Assembly: GCA_044226205.1 (NCBI GenBank)
Contig: JBGAHL010000012.1
Coordinates: 1 to 64,000, forward strand
DNA length: 64,000 nucleotides
Source of the DNA: M3007 sp044226205
GTDB lineage: Bacteria; Bacteroidota; Bacteroidia; Chitinophagales; Saprospiraceae
Reading direction: 5' to 3'
Below, piece by piece: positions 8,497 through 15,425 of this stretch. The notes below the pieces were generated by a model. The model did no database searches and had not been told where the DNA came from. It saw only the letters and a list, made by a program, of their open reading frames with translations. A program made the position numbers and the translations under genes. Every line of letters starts with the position of its first letter. The first letter of the stretch is position 1.

Positions 8497-9552
8497 ATGT
8501 CCCACTTTTCTTCACGATTGAAGTCCGCAAGGCTTATGAACGGTCTCTCCCTGGAGGGCCTTGCCGAGCGACTTGGGCACCGCGTAAGTCGTCAGGCGCT
8601 TTATAAATATGAGCAGGGTGAGATGAATCCGGATGCCTCTCTCCTGCCGTATTTATGCCAGGCGCTCCAGGTGCATCCTGATTACTTTTATCGGGAATTG
8701 TCGGTTGATATGGACCATATCGCTTTCCGGAAACTTGAGAAATTGAAAGCCCTTGAACAAAAAATTGCCATCGAAAGAACCCGTGATTTTTTGGAGCGCT
8801 ACCTTGAATTGGAAAGCTTGTTAGGAGAACGAGTTGCGTTGTTCAATCCGATCGAAAACGAAAAGCCGGAGCGCATTGAGGATATGGAAAAACTTGCCCT
8901 TCAACTAAGGGAAGGATTTAATCTTGGTCATGATCCCCTCGGCAATGTGATCGAATTATTGGAGGGACTTGGTATCCGGGTACTCGAAATTGAATTGCAT
9001 GAAGACTTCAGCGGGATGTCCACTTGGGTGGGTAGTGAAATCCCGGTGATCGTGGTCAATAAGCGACTTGACGACCGGCTTTACCGTAAACGTTTTACGG
9101 CGCTTCATGAACTCGGCCATTTGTTTCTCAATATCCGCCATCTTTCCGAGAAAGATCAGGAACGTTTTTGTGACGCGTTTGCAGGCGCCCTGCTTTTGCC
9201 CGCAGAGCCACTGAGGGAGAAACTGGGCCGCAACCGACGTACGTTGTTGGAGAACGAGATGGTATTGCTCAAACAGGAATTTGGAATCTCGGTTCGCGCT
9301 GTGTTATTCAGAGCCAAACAAGCCGGAATCATTTCCGAACATGAGTTTCTGACTCAGATGATTGCGATTTCCAAGCGCCATAGTAAGAAGGGCGAACCTG
9401 GCGGGGATTACATCGGAAGCGAGCAGGCAAGCCGCTTCCGGCATTTGCTCTACCGGGCACTGGCAGAAGAAGTGATCTCCGAATCAAAAGCCGCCGCCCT
9501 CGCGGGTAAGCGTTTGGCGGAATTTAGAGACGAAATACATGTTTCCAGGTGA
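8497..9552 (+). CDS. XRE-family regulator fused to an ImmA/IrrE metallopeptidase domain
   Basis: 351 residues from the ATG at 8497 (MSHFSSRLKSARLMNG). Residues 5-65 form a Cro/C1-type helix-turn-helix (LEGLAERLGHRVSRQALYKY). A linker helix follows, then a COG2856-type zinc metallopeptidase domain with HELGH at 204-208 and the downstream CDAFAGALLLP signature. Proteins of this fold cleave or antagonise repressors (ImmA in ICEBs1, IrrE in Deinococcus). The stop overlaps the next gene's GTG by 4 bases (GTGA), so the PIN protein is translationally coupled. Inference: sensor or antitoxin half of a two-gene toxin-antitoxin or defence module. It sits in the block flanked by 97-bp repeats. Confidence 0.9.
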   Translation: MSHFSSRLKSARLMNGLSLEGLAERLGHRVSRQALYKYEQGEMNPDASLLPYLCQALQVHPDYFYRELSVDMDHIAFRKLEKLKALEQKIAIERTRDFLERYLELESLLGERVALFNPIENEKPERIEDMEKLALQLREGFNLGHDPLGNVIELLEGLGIRVLEIELHEDFSGMSTWVGSEIPVIVVNKRLDDRLYRKRFTALHELGHLFLNIRHLSEKDQERFCDAFAGALLLPAEPLREKLGRNRRTLLENEMVLLKQEFGISVRAVLFRAKQAGIISEHEFLTQMIAISKRHSKKGEPGGDYIGSEQASRFRHLLYRALAEEVISESKAAALAGKRLAEFRDEIHVSR

Positions 9553-10058
9553 AAGTTGCCGTTACAGATGCCAGTATTTTCATTGACCTGATCAACAACG
9601 GCTGGATCAAGCTGCTCCCCCGGCTTGATTACGAGATTGTAACTACTTACGATATCGTTGCTGAATTGTATGATTTTCAACAGGTAATACTCGAAGAAAT
9701 TGTACGAGAGCAGGGGCTGATTGTTCACGCCGTACCAGAAACTGAATTTAACTCATGGAAAAATGGCATAGGCATGGCAAACAGGTTATCCAGGCCGGAT
9801 CTCACTGTACTTTGGCTGGCCTCGACAATGAAGGCTATGGTTCTTTCCGGCGACAAGCTTGTGCGCAGCACGTCGCTGAAATTGCAATTAGAGGTTCACG
9901 GCTTGTTGTGGCTAATTGATCAATTCGTGGAAATGCGACTGATAACCGGTAAGGAGGCCTGCTCCGGCCTGGAAGCGATAATGGAGATAAATGAAAGGCT
10001 TCCTCTCGGAGACTGTATAGAGAGGCTGGAAAGATGGTCAAAGGGCGATATAATGTGA
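9549..10058 (+). CDS. PIN-domain protein, probable toxin or nuclease partner of the XRE-ImmA/IrrE protein
   Basis: 169 residues from a GTG that overlaps the upstream stop codon. The four acidic residues of a PIN nuclease are in the expected places: D7 (VTDASIFIDL), E39 (YDIVAEL), D84 (RPDLTVLWL) and D102 (LSGDKLVR). PIN domains are metal-dependent ribonucleases, and VapC toxins are the best known. The C-terminal half (LEVHGLLWLIDQFVEMRLI) resembles PIN proteins of the COG2405/DUF3368 sort. It has no start codon independent of the upstream gene, so its synthesis depends on translation of the regulator. Target RNA unknown; the toxin role is inference from domain and context. Confidence 0.8.
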   Translation: MKVAVTDASIFIDLINNGWIKLLPRLDYEIVTTYDIVAELYDFQQVILEEIVREQGLIVHAVPETEFNSWKNGIGMANRLSRPDLTVLWLASTMKAMVLSGDKLVRSTSLKLQLEVHGLLWLIDQFVEMRLITGKEACSGLEAIMEINERLPLGDCIERLERWSKGDIM

Positions 10059-10086
10059 TTTTTAAGGTTGAGTTATAAATTTTCGC

Positions 10087-10183
10087 ACCGATCCGGGCTT
10101 CCGAACCTACGATTGCCGCAAGGTGCGCGGCTCCTACTCGGACCACTACCCTGTTTTTGCCGAACTGGGGATTCCGTAAGTTT
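10087..10183 (+). repeat. 97-bp direct repeat, right copy (displaced EEP gene tail)
   Basis: Would encode the last residues of the EEP protein in frame (DPGFRTYDCRKVRG to VFAELGIP and a stop) but has no gene start in front of it. It carries a Phe codon where the intact gene has Ile. It is probably the tail of the original resident EEP gene, pushed away by the insertion, but the reverse is possible. Confidence 0.9.
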
Positions 10184-10213
10184 TGTAAAAAAAATGATGC
10201 GCCGTTCAAGGGA

Positions 10214-11263
10214 TCAACGCGGCACGTCGATCTTTTTCACGATCTCGTCCAGCACTTCGCGGGTCGAATAACCCTCCATTTCGCGTTCCGGCGTCAGGAT
10301 GATGCGGTGGTTGAGCGCGGGAAATACGACATAGCGGATATCGTCGGGCGTCACAAAATTCCGGCCGCTGATGGCAGCTACTGCTTTGGCCGTTTTCATG
10401 AGCGTAAGCGAAGCCCGCGGACTGGCGCCCAGGAAAATATCGCCATTGTTGCGGGTATTGTGCACTATGGAGGCAATATAGTCGAGCAATTCTTCGCGGA
10501 TATAGACCTGTTCGATGCGTTTTTGCACATCGGCGATATCGGCCGGGGAAAGCACGGCTTCTACGCTTTCGCGCAATGCGCCGGTAAAATCGCTGCTGAA
10601 ACGCCGGAGTATTTGCTTTTCATCGTCGAGCGTGGGGTAATCGATGATGATTTTGAAAATAAAACGGTCGAGTTGCGCCTCGGGCAGTTTGTAGGTGCCC
10701 TCCTGCTCGATGGGGTTTTGCGTGGCGACCACGAAGAACGGCGCACTCATGGGATAGGTGGTGCCGTCGACGGTCACCTGGCGCTCTTCCATCACTTCGA
10801 ACAAGGCAGCCTGGGTTTTGGCCGGGGCGCGGTTGATCTCGTCGATGAGAACGATATTGGAAAAGATCGGACCCGGTTTGAAGTTGAAATCCGACGATTT
10901 CATATTGAACACCGGCGTGCCCACTACGTCGGCCGGCATGAGGTCGGGCGTAAACTGGATGCGGCCGAAACCCGAATTGATGGTTTGGGCGAGCAATTTG
11001 GCCGTCAGGGTTTTGGCAATACCGGGCACCCCTTCGAGCAGCACGTGGCCGCCCGTAAACAGTGCGATGAGGAGTTGTTCGAGCATTTGCTCCTGCCCCA
11101 CGATCACTTTTGAAATTTGATCCCGTACGCGGTCGGCATGGGCCTGTACGGGGGCCACATCGACACCCGGAGGCGTTGTCTGGAGGGGTTCGACCGGCTG
11201 GGGCTCGGGTTCGGGTTGCTGATTTTCTTGCGGTTCGACCGGATCGTTTTCAAGCAAAGACAT
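10214..11263 (-). CDS. MoxR family AAA+ ATPase (first of two)
   Basis: 349 residues. An acidic proline/glutamate-rich N-terminal tail (about 8-36) precedes an AAA+ domain with Walker A GVPGIAKT (78-85), Walker B VLIDEINRA (D141, E142) and the family segment FFVVATQNPIEQEGTY. MoxR ATPases act as chaperone-like remodellers with VWA/DUF58 partners. Here the gene follows a DUF4350 gene by 12 bp in the same direction, the usual DUF4350-MoxR order, but the expected DUF58 and VWA genes do not follow: the next thing downstream is the inserted XRE/PIN cassette in the opposite direction. A second MoxR lies at 59303-60268. Confidence 0.93.
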   Translation of the reverse strand: MSLLENDPVEPQENQQPEPEPQPVEPLQTTPPGVDVAPVQAHADRVRDQISKVIVGQEQMLEQLLIALFTGGHVLLEGVPGIAKTLTAKLLAQTINSGFGRIQFTPDLMPADVVGTPVFNMKSSDFNFKPGPIFSNIVLIDEINRAPAKTQAALFEVMEERQVTVDGTTYPMSAPFFVVATQNPIEQEGTYKLPEAQLDRFIFKIIIDYPTLDDEKQILRRFSSDFTGALRESVEAVLSPADIADVQKRIEQVYIREELLDYIASIVHNTRNNGDIFLGASPRASLTLMKTAKAVAAISGRNFVTPDDIRYVVFPALNHRIILTPEREMEGYSTREVLDEIVKKIDVPR

Positions 11264-11275
11264 GGGCTTGCGTTG

Positions 11276-12580
11276 TTATTTTGCTTTTTTAAAAAAGGCT
11301 TCCATAGACAAATACAGGTCGACCATCATTTCTTCGGTCGGTTCGTATTGCACGGCGTTGTTGTACTGGGTAAAAATATTCCGGATTTGGGATTCCGGCA
11401 CTTCCGAATGTTCGGAAAGCCGCCGGAAAAACGCTTCGTCCACACGGGGAGCGCCCGTATTGGAGTCCATCGGCGCGATAATTCCGTAACGTTCGCGTAC
11501 CTGTGCCAGAAACAGTTTCATGCTTTGCAGGCAAAGGCCGCGGTAGTTGCGGTCGCGGAAATGCAGGTTGGCAATGGTGGAAATGAATTCGTACGAAGAG
11601 TTTTCGTTTTTGGGCAAAACCGGAATGATCCGTTGCCGCCGCCGCGCCCGGAAAAGGATATAAACCCCGGCCAGGCCCAGCAGCATATACCAGGTCCAGG
11701 CAAGGGCCGGTTGTTGCAGCATCCAGGTCAGCGGGTGCTCATCGGGCAGCGAACGCCCCGAATTATTGTGCCGGCGCGCCACCTGCTCGGGAACGCGACT
11801 CACGTCGTCCCAGTAAATATCCCCTTCGGGCAAATACGACATCACGGCCTCTGTATAGCCGCGCGCTTCCGGCCGGAGCAGGTGAAAATTGGAAAACGCG
11901 ATGGGCGAAGTGTGCAGCAAAAAACGCCCCCGACCAACCGGAAACTCGGCGAAATTGACAAGACTGTCGAGGTGGCCGAGCGGTTTGGCCGGAACGGAAT
12001 CGCAAAAAATATAGTCGGGAATGTAATTCCAGTTGTAGTGGTGCAGGCGGTTGCGGTTGCTGTAAAAGAAGTTCGTCGCCGCCGTAACCGGGGCATCAAG
12101 CGTCATGAGTACCGGCAATTCGCTTTCCTGATTTTCGTAGTCGCTCCAGCCCAGTTCGTAGTCGCACTCATTCGGATACAAATAGGTCATCAGGTCGAAG
12201 GGAATGGTCTTGCTGGCGATAAACGCCGTGTTGCCGGCTGCCACGAAGTTGAGCAGTTGGGCAGTGCCGGCAGAGTCCATGTACATGCCTTCTCCTACAA
12301 ATACGTAGGATGCGGGCCGGCCAAGACTGGAATCGACGGGCAGTTCTTTGGCCAGACTGTCTTTCAGCACGGTCATTTTTCGGCCGGGAAAATAGTGGCT
12401 CAACAAGCGGTGCAGAATTTCCGTGCCGTAGGGCTGGTCGCTGTTGTAGGCGTAGGTTTTTTTTCCCCAGGAATCGGACCAGTCGTAGCGCGGCTCATCA
12501 GCATTCCGGAAATACCAGAATACAGCCCCCAGAATGACCAGGGCAAATGCGAGAAGTAAAATGAGCCCGCGGTTGGACAT
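11276..12580 (-). CDS. DUF4350 domain-containing membrane protein
   Basis: 434 residues. One N-terminal helix (about 6-26) anchors a long extracytoplasmic domain resembling DUF4350 (the GTEILHRLL region followed by YVFVGEGMYM), then a second helix near residue 300 (LAWTWYMLLGLAGVYILF) and a cytoplasmic C-terminal domain of about 110 residues. DUF4350 is a Rossmann-like domain commonly encoded beside MoxR ATPases in Bacteroidota. Function is not established; a membrane receptor or adaptor for the MoxR ATPase is the likely role from gene order. ATG at 12580 is followed at once by the membrane helix and is a good start. Confidence 0.88.
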   Translation of the reverse strand: MSNRGLILLLAFALVILGAVFWYFRNADEPRYDWSDSWGKKTYAYNSDQPYGTEILHRLLSHYFPGRKMTVLKDSLAKELPVDSSLGRPASYVFVGEGMYMDSAGTAQLLNFVAAGNTAFIASKTIPFDLMTYLYPNECDYELGWSDYENQESELPVLMTLDAPVTAATNFFYSNRNRLHHYNWNYIPDYIFCDSVPAKPLGHLDSLVNFAEFPVGRGRFLLHTSPIAFSNFHLLRPEARGYTEAVMSYLPEGDIYWDDVSRVPEQVARRHNNSGRSLPDEHPLTWMLQQPALAWTWYMLLGLAGVYILFRARRRQRIIPVLPKNENSSYEFISTIANLHFRDRNYRGLCLQSMKLFLAQVRERYGIIAPMDSNTGAPRVDEAFFRRLSEHSEVPESQIRNIFTQYNNAVQYEPTEEMMVDLYLSMEAFFKKAK

Positions 12581-12592
12581 TGGTTGTGGGTA

Positions 12593-12717
12593 GGGTTGAT
12601 AAGGGTTGATAAGGGTTGATGAGGTTTATGAGGTTGATAAGAGGCGCTGCCTAACATCCCGAGAGCAGAATTGACCCTTTTATCAACCTCATCAACCTCA
12701 TCAACCTCATCAACCCC
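12593..12717. repeat. Heptamer-rich inverted repeat between the DUF4350 and cyclophilin genes
   Basis: Left arm: repeated GGTTGAT(A/G)AG units. Right arm: four runs of ATCAACC(T/C)C. The two arms are mutually complementary across a spacer of about 40 bp. The right arm ends where the cyclophilin stop codon begins, so the structure lies directly 3' of that minus-strand gene and could terminate or protect its mRNA. Confidence 0.7.
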
Positions 12718-13599
12718 TCACTTAATAACAATCACTTTCATTTTAACGTCCTGCTTCGGACGATCTTGCGGCCCGGTGGCCACGGCAGCGATTTTATCGA
12801 TAACGTCCAAACCTTCGATCACGTGTCCAAACACCGTGTAATCGCGGTCCAGGTGGGGCGTACCGCCGTTGGCGAGGTAGGCCGCGCGTTGTTCGGGCGT
12901 ATAGTGGAAACGCTTCATCGATTCGACCTGGTTGAGGGTCGCCTCGGTGACCGGGCTGCCCTGCACGATATAAAACTGCGAACCGCTGGATTTTTTCTCC
13001 GGGTTGTTGGTGCGCGCAGCGGCGAGGGCGCCTTTGGTATGCACCAGCGAATCGACAAATTCGGCCGGGATCTGGTAGCTCGGACCGCCTACGCCCAGAC
13101 TTTGGCCGGGGGCGGCATTGCGCGAGAGCGGGTCGCCGCCCTGGATCATAAAGCCGTTGATGACGCGGTGGAAAAGCAGGTCGTCGTAATAGCTTTCTTC
13201 GGCGAGTTTCAGGAAGTTGTCGCGGTGTTTGGGAGTGGAATTGTACAATTCGACGAGCATGTTGCCGTATTCCGTCTGGATTTCGACGAGGCAGCGCTCG
13301 GGGGCGGTAACCTGGATCATTTGTTTGTACGTTACGTTTTTACCGTCTTTGACTGCTTTCAGCACGACGGAATAATTGCCGGAATGATAGTAAGTATGGG
13401 TAGGGTTTGCTTCGGTGGAAGTGCCGCCATCGCCAAAATCCCACATGTAGCTGTCGGCTTTGGCCGTGGTATTGGTGAAGGCGACCTTGGCCGGAGCGAT
13501 GAATTTACCGGAAGGAACGGAAAAACTGGCCACGGGTTTGACGGCGCAGGAGGCCAGCACGAGTGCGGCCAGAACGAGAGGCAATACGGTTTTTACCAT
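12718..13599 (-). CDS. Lipoprotein with PKD domain fused to a cyclophilin-type peptidyl-prolyl isomerase
   Basis: 293 residues from the ATG at 13599. A lipoprotein signal (LVLASC, lipidated Cys18) is followed by a PKD domain (about 22-100; SYMWDFGDGG is the hallmark) and a cyclophilin domain (about 105-293; FHRVINGFMIQGGDP, GSQFYI, FGHVIEGLDVIDKI). Cyclophilins catalyse cis-trans isomerisation of Xaa-Pro bonds and help fold exported proteins. The PKD module may position the enzyme on the outer membrane or mediate protein contacts. A much longer open frame runs upstream but lacks coding character; the signal peptide fixes the start. The gene lies 83 bp after a TPR gene on the same strand. Confidence 0.92.
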   Translation of the reverse strand: MVKTVLPLVLAALVLASCAVKPVASFSVPSGKFIAPAKVAFTNTTAKADSYMWDFGDGGTSTEANPTHTYYHSGNYSVVLKAVKDGKNVTYKQMIQVTAPERCLVEIQTEYGNMLVELYNSTPKHRDNFLKLAEESYYDDLLFHRVINGFMIQGGDPLSRNAAPGQSLGVGGPSYQIPAEFVDSLVHTKGALAAARTNNPEKKSSGSQFYIVQGSPVTEATLNQVESMKRFHYTPEQRAAYLANGGTPHLDRDYTVFGHVIEGLDVIDKIAAVATGPQDRPKQDVKMKVIVIK

Positions 13600-13682
13600 A
13601 AGGTTGTAAACACAAAGAATAAAATTGTCAAGCAAAAGTGCCGCAAAGGAAAGGGTTTTTGGGGTAAATTGGGCGAACCGCC

Positions 13683-15218
13683 TCATTTCCCTTTTATACG
13701 GTTGAGGCCGGCCTTGGCCCTTGCATGCAAACTGGCGGCATAATCGCTGGGCTGCAAGCTCAGGCACTGCTGGTAAGCGAGGCGCGCCGCCCGGTAATCG
13801 CCGCGTGCGGCCTGCAAATCGCCCAGTTGCAAGGCGGCGTTGCAGGCATAATAGGCGGGGTCGGTGGCGCCGTTGCCGATCGTCTGGTTGTACAGGCGGA
13901 TGGCTTCCAGCGTATTGCCGAGTTTGTGCTGGATGCGCCCCATGCGGTAGCTGTATTCCAGCCGGCGGTTTTTGTCGGCGGCGTAGTCTGGGCCGGCATT
14001 TTTCAAAAGATCGTAGGCGCGGCCGAAATACCCGCCGTCGAACAGTAGCCGCGCCTGGAGCAGCCGCACATCGGGCTGCCTGCCGTCGTTGGCTTCGCGC
14101 AGCGCTGCCTTGTCGGGTTCGTTGCGGGCTGCGCCCTGCGTCTTGACCAGTTGCATGTAGCGTGTGTAGCCTTCGGGCCGGCCTTGCACCAGTTCGTGCC
14201 AGGCCAGTTTCTGGTAGGCTTCCTTGACGCCGTTTTGCCCGCCCTGCCGCCCCGCGAAACGCAGCAGGGGCTGGTCGGCGTCGCGGTCGAGCCGACAAAG
14301 TTTGGCCATGCCCAGTTGGTAGTCGAGGTAGGAAAAATCGTAAAAACGGAGGCTGCGCGGCGCGTTTTCGAGCATCTGGATTGCCTCGTCGTTGTGGCCC
14401 GTGCGCCGCCCGACGCCTGCGACCACAAAGACCGCCAGGGGATTTTGTCGGGTATCGAGGCCCGGTTGCTTGCGCACGCTGGCCCAGGCGCCGTTTTCGT
14501 CGTTGTCGAGGTAAAGTTGCATAAAAGCGTACGCCGTCAGCGCTTCCCCGGCAAACAGGAAATCCTGCTGGCGGGCGTAAGCCAGCACGGTTTCCATTTC
14601 CTGCATACCCTGCCGGGCGCTCCCGCTCATGCCTGCAAATGTCCGGACGGCCCATTTGTATTCGTCGGGCGTATTGCCGAGCGCGGCGTGCAGGATGGCC
14701 ATGCTTTTTTTGTTGGGCATAAAATCGGGAAACAGGCGTTGGTTCTCCTGCAACAGCCCGTACGCCAGGTTGAAATCGTTGAGGCCGGCCAGCTGGTCAT
14801 TGTATTGGCTGCGCAAAATGGCCCACTGGAGCCGTATTTCCCCAAGACAATACATCCGCCACGGCGAACGGGGCTCGCCCTGCCCGATCCGGTCGAGGCG
14901 GGCGGAGATGTTTTTGGACAATCGGCGGTACGTGGCTTCGTCGTTGTCGGCCAGTACGGTCAGCACGTCGAGGTAGTTTTCCACCAGCAGCGGCAGAAGG
15001 TTGCCGGGCTCGTTGCGATGCAACTGATCGAGCTGGGTGCGGGCTTCGGCAAAGCGCAGGCTGGTCACTTTTTCATACGCTTCGCGAACGGCGGGCGTAA
15101 GATCGAAATAGGCCTTGTCTGCGGGCAGATTGCCCGTAGGGAATGGCAGCACAAGCGCCCAGACAGCGCAAAAAAAGTACCGCGCCAGCCGTTCTGAAAA
15201 ACCTGTTTTAGCCTGCAT
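13683..15218 (-). CDS. Secreted or periplasmic tetratricopeptide-repeat protein
   Basis: 511 residues. A short N-terminal hydrophobic segment (YFFCAVWALVLPFP) suggests export. The rest is alpha-helical with degenerate TPR units, clearest near the C-terminus (EYSYRMGRIQHKLGNTLEAI and the DYRAARLAYQQCL unit). TPR arrays mediate protein-protein contacts; the partner is unknown. The segment upstream of the ATG at 15218 consists almost entirely of a MITE-like repeat (left end 8 bp away), so its promoter is either inside that repeat or shared with a more distant gene. No enzyme motif seen. Confidence 0.82.
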   Translation of the reverse strand: MQAKTGFSERLARYFFCAVWALVLPFPTGNLPADKAYFDLTPAVREAYEKVTSLRFAEARTQLDQLHRNEPGNLLPLLVENYLDVLTVLADNDEATYRRLSKNISARLDRIGQGEPRSPWRMYCLGEIRLQWAILRSQYNDQLAGLNDFNLAYGLLQENQRLFPDFMPNKKSMAILHAALGNTPDEYKWAVRTFAGMSGSARQGMQEMETVLAYARQQDFLFAGEALTAYAFMQLYLDNDENGAWASVRKQPGLDTRQNPLAVFVVAGVGRRTGHNDEAIQMLENAPRSLRFYDFSYLDYQLGMAKLCRLDRDADQPLLRFAGRQGGQNGVKEAYQKLAWHELVQGRPEGYTRYMQLVKTQGAARNEPDKAALREANDGRQPDVRLLQARLLFDGGYFGRAYDLLKNAGPDYAADKNRRLEYSYRMGRIQHKLGNTLEAIRLYNQTIGNGATDPAYYACNAALQLGDLQAARGDYRAARLAYQQCLSLQPSDYAASLHARAKAGLNRIKGK

Positions 15219-15225
15219 AAGGTTT

Positions 15226-15363
15226 AGAGCATGTTCGGGATTTTCTCACCGGGTCAAAAACGGTTCTTTTTTCGCCATTTTTTACCTTTTTTCAGTCACA
15301 GAACTTCGGCTATGCTCCTTCAAAAACGCCAAAACTGACAAAAAAAGCACTCGTTTTTGCCTC
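15226..15363. mobile_element. MITE-like element, copy A (right end missing)
   Basis: Matches the first 136 bp of the element at 37931-38154 almost base for base, beginning with the same 21-bp terminal repeat (AGAGCATGTTCGGG...). It lacks the right terminal repeat and the internal 61-bp duplication. It abuts the gltA terminator on one side and the TPR gene start on the other. Confidence 0.8.
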
Positions 15364-15374
15364 TTATAAAAACG

Positions 15375-15408
15375 AGAAGGACACCCGGAGCGTACCGGAT
15401 GTCCTTCT
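15375..15408 (-). terminator. Rho-independent terminator of gltA
   Basis: A 14-bp stem with one mismatch (15375-15388 with 15395-15408) and a 6-nt loop, 17 bp after the gltA stop. On the minus strand the stem is followed by CTCGTTTTTATAAG. Confidence 0.8.
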
Positions 15409-15425
15409 TTCTTGTTCCAAACGGC

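Larger units (their letters stand above)
8406..10183 (+). mobile_element. Putative acquired cassette: XRE-ImmA/IrrE plus PIN, flanked by gene-tail repeats
   Basis: A 1.78-kb block lies between two copies of the EEP gene's 3' end. Deleting it precisely would leave an intact EEP gene facing the MoxR gene, which is presumably the ancestral order. The block is visibly richer in A and T than its surroundings, consistent with transfer. It carries no integrase, transposase or terminal inverted repeats, so the route of entry is unknown. The arrangement resembles att-site integration at a gene 3' end, where the incoming DNA restores the interrupted reading frame. Confidence 0.75.

Noticed and set aside
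8406..10183. Classical integrative element or insertion sequence
   Set aside because: No integrase, transposase or terminal inverted repeats; only the long gene-tail direct repeats.
12718..14655. 645-codon open frame joining the cyclophilin gene to the region upstream
   Set aside because: The upstream half overlaps the TPR gene in another frame and is Arg/Pro-rich noise; the lipoprotein signal at 13599 fixes the real start.
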